A stretch of DNA of 64,000 nt. Source: Streptacidiphilus sp041262165. GTDB taxonomy: Bacteria; Actinomycetota; Actinomycetes; Streptomycetales; Streptomycetaceae. Position 1 is the first letter of the stretch; each line of letters opens with the position of its first letter. Made by a program: the position numbers and the translations under genes. The stretch covers positions 117,033-181,032 of the forward strand of contig NZ_JBGCBY010000017.1 of assembly GCF_041262165.1 (NCBI RefSeq), written 5' to 3'. A model generated the notes under the pieces. The model did not search any database. It was not told the DNA's origin and worked only from the letters and a program-made list of their open reading frames with translations. Below are positions 25,093 to 34,156 of this stretch, in pieces.

Positions 25093-25932
25093 GTGACCAG
25101 AGCGGTGGCGGATGTCACACCAGAGCCGTGCCCACGGGCCCGGACCCCCCGTGCGTCGCGGCCCCGGGTCCACTGGCGGTACGGCCTGGGCTTCGTGGGA
25201 CTGCTGGTCAGCGTGGCGGCACTGGTGGCCGTGGGTCAGGTCGCGGGCTGGGTCGGGGACCCGCAGGCCGGTGCGCGGGCCAGTGCGGCGGCGGACTCGC
25301 GGGCGGCCGACCTGCAGGCGACGCTGCGCCGGCTGCCTTCGGGCGGCGGTCCGGCGGACGGGGGCGTGGACGAGGCGGCCTTCGACCGGATCGTCCGCGA
25401 CGAGGACGGCACGGTGGTCTCCGTCGCCTACGGCCCCGGCGGCACCGACCTCCTCAGCTGGCACGGGGTCGAGCTGACCGTGCGGCTGCTCGGGTCGACT
25501 ACCGGCGGGGCGCTGAACGGGCGTCACCTGACGGTGCTCCATCGCTGCTACCGCTACAGCTGGTCGGGCTCGCCGGCTCGGGCGGAGGTGCGGTCGGTCG
25601 ACTGCCCCACCGACCCCTCCACCGTCTCGGACAGCGACTGGGCCGCGGCGGTCGGCCTGGTCACCCGGTTGGCGGAGCTGCCGGTCGCCGAGCAGGACGT
25701 CCCGGCGACGTCGACCGGCGTGGCGCGCCTGCTGGCCGAGGTGGGGCTGCCGCCCGGGACCGGGTGGGATGCCGCCGCCGAGCAGGGTGACACGCTGTTG
25801 GCGCTCAGCCGCGCGACGTCCTGCGTCTTCGTGGACGTGCACGCGGGCAGGCTCACCTCCTGGCCTGCTCCGCAGCTGGCCGCCTGCACCGCGGCGCGGG
25901 CGTACCAGGCCGTGGTGGCGAGCCGCGCCTGA
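25093..25932 (+). CDS. membrane-anchored protein of unknown function
   Basis: About 279 residues from the GTG at 25093 (GAGGGGGG just upstream). There is a basic N-terminal tail, one membrane helix near residues 30-55 (YGLGFVGLLVSVAALVAVGQVAGWVG), and an outward-facing domain of about 220 residues with four cysteines (HRCYRY, SVDCPTD, ATSCVFV, LAACTAA), which could form disulfides. No enzyme motif is visible. It is probably an extracytoplasmic single-pass protein. Confidence 0.7.
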   Translation: MTRAVADVTPEPCPRARTPRASRPRVHWRYGLGFVGLLVSVAALVAVGQVAGWVGDPQAGARASAAADSRAADLQATLRRLPSGGGPADGGVDEAAFDRIVRDEDGTVVSVAYGPGGTDLLSWHGVELTVRLLGSTTGGALNGRHLTVLHRCYRYSWSGSPARAEVRSVDCPTDPSTVSDSDWAAAVGLVTRLAELPVAEQDVPATSTGVARLLAEVGLPPGTGWDAAAEQGDTLLALSRATSCVFVDVHAGRLTSWPAPQLAACTAARAYQAVVASRA

Positions 25933-26008
25933 GCGCCCTGAGGGCCTGAGCGCCTGAGGGCCTCAGCCCCTGAGCGCCTGCTCGACGAGGGCGCCCCCGG
26001 TGCCGGTC
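25933..26008. other. repetitive convergent intergenic stretch
   Basis: Between convergent stops, the phrase GAGGGCCTGAGCGCCT recurs imperfectly, and CTGAGGGCCTCAG forms a short dyad. It may serve as a weak two-way terminator. Confidence 0.35.
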
Positions 26009-27538
26009 TCAGATGTCGCGGAAGGTCTCGATGTGCGCGCCCACCGAGTTGAGGCGTTCGGCCAGGTCCTCGTAGCCGCGGTTGATCACGTAGACGTTGC
26101 GCAGGACGGACCTCCCCTCCGCCGCGAGCATCGCCAGCAGCACCACCACCGCCGGGCGCAGCGCGGGCGGGCACATCATCTCCGCCGCCCGCCAGCGGGT
26201 CGGTCCCTGCACCCGGAGCCGGTGCGGGTCCATCAGCTGGACATCGGCACCGAGCCGGTTCAGCTCGGTCAGGTAGATCGCCCGGTTGTCGTACACCCAG
26301 TCGTGGATCAGGGTGGAACCCTGGGCCACGGCGGCGATGGCCGCGAAGAACGGCACGTTGTCGATGTTGAGGCCGGGGAAGGGCATCGGGTGGATCTTGT
26401 CGATGGGCGAGCTGAGCTTGGACGGCCGCACCAGCAGGTCGACCAGCCTGGTCCGGCCGTTGTCCGCCGGGTACTCCGCCGTGCGCTCGTGGTCCAGGCC
26501 CATCTCCTCCAGGACGGCGAGTTCGATCTCCAGGAACTCGATGGGCACCCGGCGGATCGTCAGCTCGGACGAGGTGACCACGGCTGCGGCGATCAGGCTC
26601 ATCGCCTCCACCGGGTCCTCGGATGGGGAGTAGTCGACGTCGCAGTCGATCTGCGGCCTGCCGTGGACGGTCAGCGTGGTGCTGCCGACGCCCTCGACCT
26701 TCACGCCCAGCTGCTCCAGGAAGAAGCACAGGTCCTGAACCATGTAGTTGGAACTGGCGTTGCGGATGACGGTGACGCCGTCGTGCCGCGCCGCCGCGAG
26801 CAGAGCGTTCTCGGTGACCGTGTCCCCGCGCTCGGTCAGCACGATCGGCCGCTCCGGGCGGACCCGGCGGTCGACCTCGGCGTGGTAGATCCCGGTGGTG
26901 GCGGTGATCTCCAGGCCGAACCTGCGCAGCGCGTTGAGGTGCGGCTGGACGGTCCTGGTGCCCAGGTCGCAGCCGCCCGCGTAGGGGAGCCTGAAGGTAT
27001 CGTGGCGGTGCATCAGCGGCCCGAGGAACATGATGACGCTGCGGGTGCGCCTGGCCGCCTCGGTGTCCATGGCGTCGAGGTCGAGCTCGGCCGGGGGGGT
27101 CAGCTCCAGGTCGCTGCCGTCGTTGATCCAGCGGGAGCGCACGCCGATGCTGCCGAGCACCTCCAGGATGCGGTAGACCTCCTCGATCCGCGCGACCCGG
27201 CGCAGCGTGGTCCGTCCGGTGGTCAGCAGCGAGGCGCAGAGCAGGGCGACGCAGGCGTTCTTGCTGGTCTTCACGTCGATGCTGCCGGACAGCCGCCGGC
27301 CGCCGATGACCCGCAGGTGCATGGGTCCGGCATAGCCCAGGGAGACGATCTCGCTGTCGAGAGCGGCACCGATTCGGGCGATCATCTCAAGGCTGATGTT
27401 CTGGTTGCCGCGCTCGATCCGGTTGACCGCACTCTGGCTGGTCTCCAGCGCTTCCGCCAATTGCGCCTGGGTCCAGCCCCGGTGCTGTCTGGCGTCACGG
27501 ATGAGCTTGCCGATGCGCATGAGGTAGTCATCGATCAC
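26009..27538 (-). CDS. XRE helix-turn-helix fused to MurA-like UDP-GlcNAc 1-carboxyvinyltransferase
   Basis: A 509-residue fusion. Residues 8-55 are an XRE helix-turn-helix (WTQAQLAEALETSQSAVNRIERG). Residues about 75-505 are an EPSP/MurA-type enolpyruvyl transferase. The MurA substrate Lys is kept (SKNA, Lys93), and the catalytic loop Cys is present at Cys190 in AGGCDLGTR, although the canonical loop reads GGCAIGAR. The start is a GTG at 27538. A perfect dyad 10-29 nt upstream fits binding by its own DNA-binding domain. It could be an active second MurA, or a regulator using the fold to sense UDP-sugar precursors. Confidence 0.88.
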   Translation of the reverse strand: MIDDYLMRIGKLIRDARQHRGWTQAQLAEALETSQSAVNRIERGNQNISLEMIARIGAALDSEIVSLGYAGPMHLRVIGGRRLSGSIDVKTSKNACVALLCASLLTTGRTTLRRVARIEEVYRILEVLGSIGVRSRWINDGSDLELTPPAELDLDAMDTEAARRTRSVIMFLGPLMHRHDTFRLPYAGGCDLGTRTVQPHLNALRRFGLEITATTGIYHAEVDRRVRPERPIVLTERGDTVTENALLAAARHDGVTVIRNASSNYMVQDLCFFLEQLGVKVEGVGSTTLTVHGRPQIDCDVDYSPSEDPVEAMSLIAAAVVTSSELTIRRVPIEFLEIELAVLEEMGLDHERTAEYPADNGRTRLVDLLVRPSKLSSPIDKIHPMPFPGLNIDNVPFFAAIAAVAQGSTLIHDWVYDNRAIYLTELNRLGADVQLMDPHRLRVQGPTRWRAAEMMCPPALRPAVVVLLAMLAAEGRSVLRNVYVINRGYEDLAERLNSVGAHIETFRDI

Positions 27539-27547
27539 GGCGTGACT

Positions 27548-27567
27548 CTATCTCAGATGTGAGATAG
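27548..27567. promoter_or_regulatory. perfect dyad in front of the HTH-MurA gene
   Basis: CTATCTCA-gatg-TGAGATAG, 8-bp perfect arms with a 4-nt spacer, ends 10 nt upstream of the GTG start on the minus strand. Its position over the promoter/leader suggests autorepression by the XRE domain. Confidence 0.65.
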
Positions 27568-27627
27568 CGGCCTGTGGAGGAACAGTGCGGAAGCAGGTTT
27601 TACCCTGATCGAGGGTTTGCAGGGTTC

Positions 27628-27642
27628 CGTAAGTGACTTACG
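27628..27642. promoter_or_regulatory. dyad upstream of the LacI regulator gene
   Basis: CGTAAG-tga-CTTACG lies 24 nt upstream of the LacI gene start, in the divergent region shared with the HTH-MurA gene. It is a candidate autoregulatory operator. Confidence 0.45.
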
Positions 27643-27665
27643 TTGAGTGTCATACACTTGCGGTC

Positions 27666-28679
27666 ATGACGCGACGACTTGCTGAAGTGGCGAAGAAGGT
27701 CGGGGTGAGCGAGGCGACGGTGAGTCGCGTCCTCAACGACAAGCCCGGGGTGTCCGAGAACACCCGTACGGCCGTCCTGACCGCCCTGGACGTGCTCGGC
27801 TACGAGCGGCCCACGCAGCTGCGGGGGGAGCGCTCCCGACTGGTCGGCCTGGTTCTGCCGGAGCTGCAGAACCCGATCTTCCCGGCCTTCGCCGAGGTGG
27901 TCGGCGGGGCCCTGGCCCAGCAGGGCTTCACCCCGGTGCTCTGCACGCAGACCGCCGGGGGAGTGTCCGAGGCGGACTACGTGGAGCTGCTGCTGCAGCA
28001 GCACGTCTCCGGAGTGGTCTTCTTCGGCGGCCTGTACGCCCAGGCCGACTCCCCGCACGAGCACTACGAGCGGCTGGCCCAGCGCGGGCTGCCCACCGTG
28101 CTGCTGAACGCGGCCATAGACGACCTGGACTTCCCGCAGGTGTCCTGTGACGACGCGGTCGCGGTCGAGCAGGCCATGGGCCATCTGGTGTCGCTGGGCC
28201 ACCGGCGGATCGGCCTGGTGCTGGGTGCGCCGGACCACGTGCCCTCCCGGCGCAAGCTGTCGGCGGCGTTCCTGACCGCGACCCGGCTGGGGATCGAGCT
28301 GCCGGACAGCCACATCGAGCACGCGATGTTCTCGCTGGAGGGTGGCCAGGCCGCGGCGGCCCGGCTGCTGCAGCGCGGGGTCACCGGGATCATCTGCGCC
28401 AGCGACCCGATCGCCCTGGGGGCGGTGCGCGCCGTGCGGCGCAGGGGGCTGACGGTGCCGGACGACGTCTCGGTGGTGGGCTACGACGACTCCTCCTTCA
28501 TGACCTGCACCGACCCGCCGCTGACGACCATCAGGCAGCCGATCGAGGCGATGGGGCGGGCCGCGGTGGACCTGCTGGCGAGCGAGATCGCCGGCGCCCG
28601 GGTCACCCACGACGAGCTGCTGTTCGAGCCCGAGCTGGTGGTCCGCGGCTCCACCGGGCCGGTGGCCGACCGAAGTTGA
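27666..28679 (+). CDS. LacI family transcriptional regulator (alpha-glucoside locus 1)
   Basis: A 337-residue LacI repressor. The N-terminal helix-turn-helix and hinge (RRLAEVAKKVGVSEATVSRVLNDKPGVSENTR) are followed by a periplasmic-binding-like effector domain ending DDVSVVGYDDSSFMTCTDPPLTTIRQP. It precedes the ABC/GH13 genes and probably represses them until an alpha-glucoside binds. The ATG at 27666 places the HTH right at the N-terminus. It is about half identical to the pair of LacI proteins at 41984 and 44475. A strong terminator follows. Confidence 0.92.
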   Translation: MTRRLAEVAKKVGVSEATVSRVLNDKPGVSENTRTAVLTALDVLGYERPTQLRGERSRLVGLVLPELQNPIFPAFAEVVGGALAQQGFTPVLCTQTAGGVSEADYVELLLQQHVSGVVFFGGLYAQADSPHEHYERLAQRGLPTVLLNAAIDDLDFPQVSCDDAVAVEQAMGHLVSLGHRRIGLVLGAPDHVPSRRKLSAAFLTATRLGIELPDSHIEHAMFSLEGGQAAAARLLQRGVTGIICASDPIALGAVRAVRRRGLTVPDDVSVVGYDDSSFMTCTDPPLTTIRQPIEAMGRAAVDLLASEIAGARVTHDELLFEPELVVRGSTGPVADRS

Positions 28680-28706
28680 GCTGACGGGGCACCCGTCGGG
28701 CAGGCC

Positions 28707-28735
28707 AGGGGTCGGACGATCAACGTCCGACCCCT
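28707..28735 (+). terminator. hairpin terminator after the LacI gene
   Basis: A perfect 12-bp stem (AGGGGTCGGACG and complement) with a 5-nt loop ATCAA, followed by TCGTT. Confidence 0.8.
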
Positions 28736-28753
28736 TCGTTGTGCCCTGTCGTT

Positions 28754-28792
28754 ACAATGTCGAAATCTTGCAATATCTCGTCGACATATTGT
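28754..28792. promoter_or_regulatory. AT-rich operator/promoter region of the sugar ABC operon
   Basis: ACAATGTCGA (28754-28763) is inverted as TCGACATATTGT (28781-28792) with a 2-nt insertion, around CTTGCAATATCTCG. In this GC-rich genome such an AT-rich dyad between a LacI gene and its putative target operon is the expected operator position. Confidence 0.5.
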
Positions 28793-28877
28793 GGTCATCT
28801 GCTGGTAGTGGTTAAGTGGCACGCGCCACACCGAGCCACCCCTCCCTGTAAAGCCCTGCCCCCAGAAGGGTCCTCAG

Positions 28878-30278
28878 ATGACCATTGAGCGGCTGACCAG
28901 TCACCGCGTCCGCAGAACCACCTCCGTTCTCCTCGCGGCCTCCATCGGCCTCACCGCCGCAGCCTGCGGCAGCACTTCGTCCAACGGCGGCGGCAACAAG
29001 CCGGCCGCCGGCGGCGGCAAGGTGACCATCAGCATCGACTGCGCGCCGCCGACCAGTAAGCCGATCCCGCGTCAGCAGTGGTTCGACGACATCGCGTCGT
29101 TCGAGAAGGCGAACCCCAACGTCACCGTCAAGAGCATCGACACCTTCCCCTGCGAGACCCCGGCGCTGTTCACCGCCGCGCTCCAGGGAAAGACCGAGCC
29201 CAACGTCTTCTACACGTACTTCACCGACCGGCAGCAGGTGCTGAACTCCGGACAGGCCGCAGACATCACCTCGTACGTCACCCCGGCCACCGTCCCGGTC
29301 CTCAGCGACTTCCAGCCCTCGGTGCTCGACAGCCAGAAGCAGGACGGCAAGCTCTACGGGATACCCCGCAGCAACTACACCATGGGCATGATCATCAACC
29401 GGAAGCTGTTCCAGCAGGCCGGCCTCAACCCCGACAACCCGCCCACCACCTGGGCCGACGTCGAGAAGGACGCCCAGGCGATCTCCAAGCTCGGCAACGG
29501 GATCAACGGCTACGGCGACTACAGCGCCGGCAACAACGGCGGTTGGCACTTCACCGCCGAGATGTACGCCCTCGGTGGCACCATGGTCAGCGCCGACGGC
29601 AAGAAGGCCGCCTTCAACAACGACCAGGGCAAGGCGATCCTGACCAACCTGCACAAGCTGCGCTTCGCCGACAACGCCATGGGCAGCACCCAGCTCTTCA
29701 AGTGGGGCGACCTGCAGAAGCAGATGGCCGCCGGGAAGCTCGGGATGTACATCGCCGCCCCGGACGACATCACCTACATGGTGCAGACCCTCGGCGCCAA
29801 GTACGAGGACTACGGCATGGGCCCGATCCCCGGCGACGGCGGACCCGCCAAGGGCACCCTGGCCGGCGGCGACGACTACATGTTCAACGTCAAGGACACG
29901 CCCGACCAGATCAAGGCCGGGGTCGCCCTGGTCAACTACCTGTACCTGGTCATGGGTTCGGGCGTCACCTTCGACTACGCCCGGGCCAAGGCCAGCGGCC
30001 AGGCCGTCGGCATCCCGGAGCCGGAAATGTTCCAGGGCGCCACGCTGGCCAAGGACAACGCGCTCAAGGCCGCCTCCGCGACCATGCCGGTCACCAGCTT
30101 CTCACCGTTCATCAGCGCCAGCGTCCCCGGCGTCACCGAGCCCGCCAACGCCCAGGCCATCTACAAGGTCCTGGACACCGCGATGGCCTCCGCGCTCACC
30201 GACCCCAACGCCGACCCGGCCAAGCTGCTCGCCACCGCCGAGACCCAGGTCAACCAGGTTCTCGCCAACGCCCAGTAG
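28878..30278 (+). CDS. sugar ABC transporter substrate-binding lipoprotein (locus 1)
   Basis: A 466-residue family-1 extracellular binding protein. The lipoprotein signal ends at GLTAAAC (Cys30), followed by a Gly/Asn linker and the binding domain (QWFDDIASFEKANPNVTVKSID...KLYGIPRSNYTMGMIINRKLF). With the two permeases downstream it forms an importer for an oligosaccharide, probably an alpha-glucoside given the GH13 enzyme in the operon. No ATPase gene is present; Streptomyces importers of this type share the MsiK ATPase. AGAAGGG precedes the ATG. Confidence 0.92.
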   Translation: MTIERLTSHRVRRTTSVLLAASIGLTAAACGSTSSNGGGNKPAAGGGKVTISIDCAPPTSKPIPRQQWFDDIASFEKANPNVTVKSIDTFPCETPALFTAALQGKTEPNVFYTYFTDRQQVLNSGQAADITSYVTPATVPVLSDFQPSVLDSQKQDGKLYGIPRSNYTMGMIINRKLFQQAGLNPDNPPTTWADVEKDAQAISKLGNGINGYGDYSAGNNGGWHFTAEMYALGGTMVSADGKKAAFNNDQGKAILTNLHKLRFADNAMGSTQLFKWGDLQKQMAAGKLGMYIAAPDDITYMVQTLGAKYEDYGMGPIPGDGGPAKGTLAGGDDYMFNVKDTPDQIKAGVALVNYLYLVMGSGVTFDYARAKASGQAVGIPEPEMFQGATLAKDNALKAASATMPVTSFSPFISASVPGVTEPANAQAIYKVLDTAMASALTDPNADPAKLLATAETQVNQVLANAQ

Positions 30279-30302
30279 CCGCCCCAGGAGACGAGAGCCA
30301 AC

Positions 30303-30334
30303 GCGGGGCGACCGCCGCAACCCGGTCGCCCCGC
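30303..30334 (+). terminator. hairpin between binding-protein and permease genes
   Basis: A perfect 12-bp stem GCGGGGCGACCG with its complement and an 8-nt loop lies 25 nt after the binding-protein stop. Such hairpins commonly stabilise the binding-protein message or attenuate the permease genes. Confidence 0.65.
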
Positions 30335-30369
30335 CTCCGTTCCTCCGTCCCGGCATGTCAGGAGCCCCG

Positions 30370-31305
30370 ATGGCGGCCATCGCCGTACTGGAGAGCAGCA
30401 CCAAGCCCCAACCGCAGCGCACCCGGAGCACCTTCGTCCGCGAGCTGCGCCGCAACCTCACCGCGCACGCCTTCCTCATCGGCGCGGTGCTCAGCTTCGC
30501 CTTCTTCTCCTGGTACCCCATGGTCCGGGAGTTCATCATGAGCTTCCAGAAGACCAAGGCCGGCCACACCACCTGGGTCGGTCTGCACAACCTCGACCAG
30601 ATCTCCAACGACCCCAGCTTCGGCCTCGCCTGGCGCAACACCGCCGAGTTCACGGTCCTCGCCCTGCTGCTCGGCTACGCGATGCCGTTCTTCGTCGCCA
30701 TCCTGCTCAACGAGCTGCGGCACGGACGCGGTTACCTGCGCATCCTGGTCTACCTCCCGGTGATGCTGCCGCCGGTCGCCTCGCTGGTGCTGTTCCAGTA
30801 CTTCTACAACCCGGACTACGGACTCTTCGACCACCTGCTGCGCATCCTGCACCTGCCGACCTCGCAGTGGCTGCAGTCCCCGTCGATGGCCATGGTGTCC
30901 GTCGTCATCGCCTCCACCTGGATGAACATGGGCAGCGCCACCCTGGTCTACCTGGCGGCGCTGCAGGGCATCCCGGGCGAGCTCTATGAGGCGGCCGAGA
31001 TCGACGGGGCCGGAGTGCTGCGCAGGATCTGGCATGTGACGATCCCGCAGACCCGGCTGATCCTCTCGATGATGCTGATGCTGCAGATCGTCGCCACCAT
31101 GCAGGTCTTCGTCGAGCCGTTCGTGCTCACGAACGGCGGCCAGGGCGTCAACGGCTCGGTCACCACCATCGTCTACCTGATCTACCAGTACGCCTTCAAC
31201 TTCAGCAACTACGGCGCCGCGTCCGCCCTGGGGCTGCTCCTGCTCCTGGTGCTCGTCGGATTCGCCCTAATCTACCGGTGGTTGAACCGCCGCAGTGAGC
31301 AGTGA
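30370..31305 (+). CDS. sugar ABC transporter permease (MalF type, locus 1)
   Basis: A 311-residue membrane protein with six helices and the permease EAA loop (ELYEAAEIDGAGVLRRIWHVTIP), which contacts the ATPase. The ATG at 30370 is preferred because CAGGAG lies 7 nt upstream; an ATG at 30355 is in frame. The stop is within 12 nt of the second permease start. Confidence 0.92.
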   Translation: MAAIAVLESSTKPQPQRTRSTFVRELRRNLTAHAFLIGAVLSFAFFSWYPMVREFIMSFQKTKAGHTTWVGLHNLDQISNDPSFGLAWRNTAEFTVLALLLGYAMPFFVAILLNELRHGRGYLRILVYLPVMLPPVASLVLFQYFYNPDYGLFDHLLRILHLPTSQWLQSPSMAMVSVVIASTWMNMGSATLVYLAALQGIPGELYEAAEIDGAGVLRRIWHVTIPQTRLILSMMLMLQIVATMQVFVEPFVLTNGGQGVNGSVTTIVYLIYQYAFNFSNYGAASALGLLLLLVLVGFALIYRWLNRRSEQ

Positions 31306-31313
31306 GGCCGGCC

Positions 31314-32207
31314 ATGGCAGCAGCGACCGAGACATCGACCCGCACCCTGATCTCCCACGTCCAGCTCAACCGCCGCGGCGGCCGTGTCACCTACCGGATC
31401 GTGCTCGCGGGCACCCTGGCCGTGTTCACCCTGGTGTTCCTCGGCCCGCTCTACATGATGGTGACCGGCGGGCTGAAGTCCACCCAGGAGTCCATCCAGA
31501 ACCCGCCCACGCTCTTCCCCAGCCACCTCTACCCCGGCACCTACAGCACCGCCTGGAGCGAGCTCAACCTCTCCAAGCTGCTGGTCAACACGCTGATCTA
31601 CGCGTTCGGCGCGCTCGCCTTCCAGCTGGTCTTCGACATCGGCGCGGCCTACGCCCTGTCCAAGCTGCGCCCGGTGCTCGGCAACGTGATCCTCGGGGCG
31701 ATGCTGGCCACGCTGATGATCCCGGCGATGGTGCTGATCGTGCCGCAGTACCTGACCGTGATCGACCTGCCGATCCTGCACCTCAACCTGCTGAACTCGC
31801 CCTGGGCGATCTGGCTGCCGTCCATCGCCAACGCCTTCAGCATCTTCCTGTTGAAACGGTTCTTCGATTCCATACCGCAGGAACTCCTGGACGCCGCCTC
31901 CATCGACGGCGCGGGCCCGTTCCGCACCCTCTGGTCCCTGGTGCTGCCCATGTCCCGGCCCATCATCGCGGTCGTCTCCATCTTCGCGCTGGTCAGCGTG
32001 TGGAAGGACTTCCTCTGGCCGCTGCTGGCCGAGCCCGACCCGACCCGGCAGACGCTCAACGCCGGGATCTACTCCCTCTCCCAGGGTGTCCCCGAGAACG
32101 TCCTCATCGCCGCGTCCGCCATCTCCGCAGTGCCCACGATCGTGTTCTTCCTGATCTTCCAACGCAACATCATGGGCGGCCTGACGGCTGGCAGCCTCAA
32201 GGGCTGA
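31314..32207 (+). CDS. sugar ABC transporter permease (MalG type, locus 1)
   Basis: A 297-residue permease with six helices and the EAA loop (ELLDAASIDGAGPFRTLWSLVLP). The ATG at 31314 has GTGAGG upstream; a GTG at 31302 overlapping the previous stop as GTGA is the alternative. Its short tail GGLTAGSLKG is typical of CUT1 permeases. Confidence 0.92.
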   Translation: MAAATETSTRTLISHVQLNRRGGRVTYRIVLAGTLAVFTLVFLGPLYMMVTGGLKSTQESIQNPPTLFPSHLYPGTYSTAWSELNLSKLLVNTLIYAFGALAFQLVFDIGAAYALSKLRPVLGNVILGAMLATLMIPAMVLIVPQYLTVIDLPILHLNLLNSPWAIWLPSIANAFSIFLLKRFFDSIPQELLDAASIDGAGPFRTLWSLVLPMSRPIIAVVSIFALVSVWKDFLWPLLAEPDPTRQTLNAGIYSLSQGVPENVLIAASAISAVPTIVFFLIFQRNIMGGLTAGSLKG

Positions 32208-32266
32208 TCCCGACGGCGAGTCCGCCGACGCCCCCCGCCGACCCCCGACAGATGGAGACCCCTACC

Positions 32267-33898
32267 GTGCACGAGCCCCAGTGGTGGCGCGGCGCCGCGA
32301 TCTACCAGGTGTACGTCCGCAGCTTCGCCGACGCGGGCGGGGACGGCGTCGGTGACCTCGCCGGGGTACGCGCCCGACTGCCCTACCTCGCCGAACTCGG
32401 CGTCGACGCCCTGTGGTTCACCCCCTGGTACCCCTCGCCGATGGCCGACGGTGGCTACGACGTCGCGGACTACCGCGACATCGACCCCGCCTTCGGCACC
32501 CTCGCCGAAGCCGAGAAGCTCATCGCCGAGGCCCTCGACCTGGGCATCCGCACCATCGTCGACATCGTCCCCAACCACGTCTCGCAGGCCCATCCCTGGT
32601 TCCGCCAGGCACTGGCCGCCGCCCCCGGATCCCCCGAACGCGCACGCTTCTGGTTTCGCCCCGGACGCGGCGAGAACGGCGAACTCCCGCCCAACAACTG
32701 GCGCTCCCAGTTCGGCGGTTCGGCCTGGACCCGGAGCAGCGAACCCGACGGCACCCCGGGGGAGTGGTACCTGCACCGGTTCGCTCCCGAGCAGCCCGAC
32801 CTCAACTGGGACCATCCCGAGATCCGCCGCGAACACGAGGACGTGCTGCGGTTCTGGTTCGACCGCGGCGCGGCCGGCGTGCGCATCGACTCGGCCGCCG
32901 AACTCGTCAAGGACCCCGCCCTCCCCGACTTCGACCCCGAACACCACCCGGACGGCGCGCCGCACCCCTACATCGACCGTGACGAGCTCCACGACATCTA
33001 CCGCTCCTGGCGCACCATCGCCGACTCCTACGCCAAGCCCCGCGCCCTCATCGGCGAGCTCTGGCTCCCGGACCCCCAGCGCTTCGCGCAGTACCTGCGC
33101 CCCGACGAGCTGCACACCGCCTTCAACTTCGGTTTCCTCGCCTGCCCCTGGGACGCCGCCGAGCTGCGCGCCGTGATCACCACCACCCTCGCTGTGCACG
33201 CCCCCGTCGGCGCGCCCGCCACCTGGGTCCTCGCCAACCACGACATCACCCGCACCGCCACCCGCTATGGTCGCGAGCAGACCGGCTTCGACTTCGCTGC
33301 CAAGGCACACGGCATCCCCACCGACCTCGCCCTCGGCACCCGCCGCGCCCGCGCCGCCGCCCTGCTCTCGCTGGCCCTGCCCGGCTCGGTCTACCTCTAC
33401 CAGGGCGAGGAACTGGCCCTGCCCGAGGTCGAGGACATCCCGGCGGACCGCATCGAGGACCCGATGTACCACCGCACCGGCGGCGCCGACCCCGGCCGCG
33501 ACGGCTGCCGCGTCCCGCTGCCGTGGCACGGGGACCGGCCGCCCTACGGCTTCAGCCCGCCCGAGGCCGCCGCGGAACCATGGCTCCCCCAACCTGGCGA
33601 CTGGGCCCCGCTCACCGCGGCTGCCCAGGACGGCGACCCCGGCTCGATGCTGACGCTCTACCGGCAGGCGCTGCGCATCCGTCGCGCCGAGCCCGCGCTC
33701 GGCGACGGGCCGATGGACTGGCTCGACTCGCCGCCCCGCGTCCTGGCGTTCCGACGCGGCGCCGGCTTCGCCTGCGTCGTGAACCTCTCCGACGCGCCCG
33801 TGCCGCTGCCCGAGCACGTAGCCGTGCTGCTCGCCTGCGGCCCGCTCCCCGGCGGCGTCCTACCCCCCGATACCGCGGTGTGGTTGCGGGTCACCTGA
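32267..33898 (+). CDS. GH13 alpha-glucosidase (locus 1)
   Basis: A 543-residue cytoplasmic glycoside hydrolase of family 13 (oligo-1,6-glucosidase/alpha-glucosidase type). Catalytic residues are Asp208 (GVRIDSAAEL), Glu264 (LIGELW) and Asp326 (ANHDITR); the first conserved region is DIVPNH. No signal peptide, so it cleaves imported sugar. The GTG at 32267 is preferred because GGAGA sits 8 nt upstream; the ATG at 32252 overlaps that site. It ends the ABC operon and is followed by a long terminator. Confidence 0.93.
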   Translation: MHEPQWWRGAAIYQVYVRSFADAGGDGVGDLAGVRARLPYLAELGVDALWFTPWYPSPMADGGYDVADYRDIDPAFGTLAEAEKLIAEALDLGIRTIVDIVPNHVSQAHPWFRQALAAAPGSPERARFWFRPGRGENGELPPNNWRSQFGGSAWTRSSEPDGTPGEWYLHRFAPEQPDLNWDHPEIRREHEDVLRFWFDRGAAGVRIDSAAELVKDPALPDFDPEHHPDGAPHPYIDRDELHDIYRSWRTIADSYAKPRALIGELWLPDPQRFAQYLRPDELHTAFNFGFLACPWDAAELRAVITTTLAVHAPVGAPATWVLANHDITRTATRYGREQTGFDFAAKAHGIPTDLALGTRRARAAALLSLALPGSVYLYQGEELALPEVEDIPADRIEDPMYHRTGGADPGRDGCRVPLPWHGDRPPYGFSPPEAAAEPWLPQPGDWAPLTAAAQDGDPGSMLTLYRQALRIRRAEPALGDGPMDWLDSPPRVLAFRRGAGFACVVNLSDAPVPLPEHVAVLLACGPLPGGVLPPDTAVWLRVT

Positions 33899-33919
33899 CG
33901 GTCCCGCGACCACGCCGCA

Positions 33920-33969
33920 GGCTGCGCCGTTCCCGACGGATCGAGGGTTCCGGCGGGAACGGCGCAGCC
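33920..33969 (+). terminator. long hairpin terminator after locus 1
   Basis: A perfect 16-bp stem (GGCTGCGCCGTTCCCG and complement) with an 18-nt loop, 22 nt after the GH13 stop. Its right arm runs into the 12-bp tandem repeat. Confidence 0.8.
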
Positions 33970-34025
33970 ACCCAGCCAGCCACCCAGCCAGCCACCCAGC
34001 CAGCCACCCAGCCAGCCACCCAGCC
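33966..34025. repeat. 12-bp tandem repeat, five copies
   Basis: AGCCACCCAGCC is repeated five times without error, then decays (GCCGCCCACCC). It is intergenic, between the GH13 terminator and the PfkB gene. Confidence 0.95.
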
Positions 34026-34156
34026 GCCCACCCCGGCCAACGGCCCGCCTCTCCGACCTCGAGGCACGGGCCTTCTGACGCACCATCCGCAGCGGTGTCG
34101 GTCGACCCCCACCGGGCCGGGACTTCCGGTCCGGCGGCGCTCATGGCAGAGTTTGC

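Noticed and set aside
26009..27538. Separate HTH and murA genes joined by a sequencing error
   Set aside because: The frame is continuous, the linker is short and plausible, and no alternative start or ribosome site precedes the MurA part; HTH-MurA fusions are known in actinomycetes.
33966..34025. Possible CRISPR array
   Set aside because: Units are 12 bp and directly contiguous with no spacers, and no cas genes are present; it is a simple tandem repeat.
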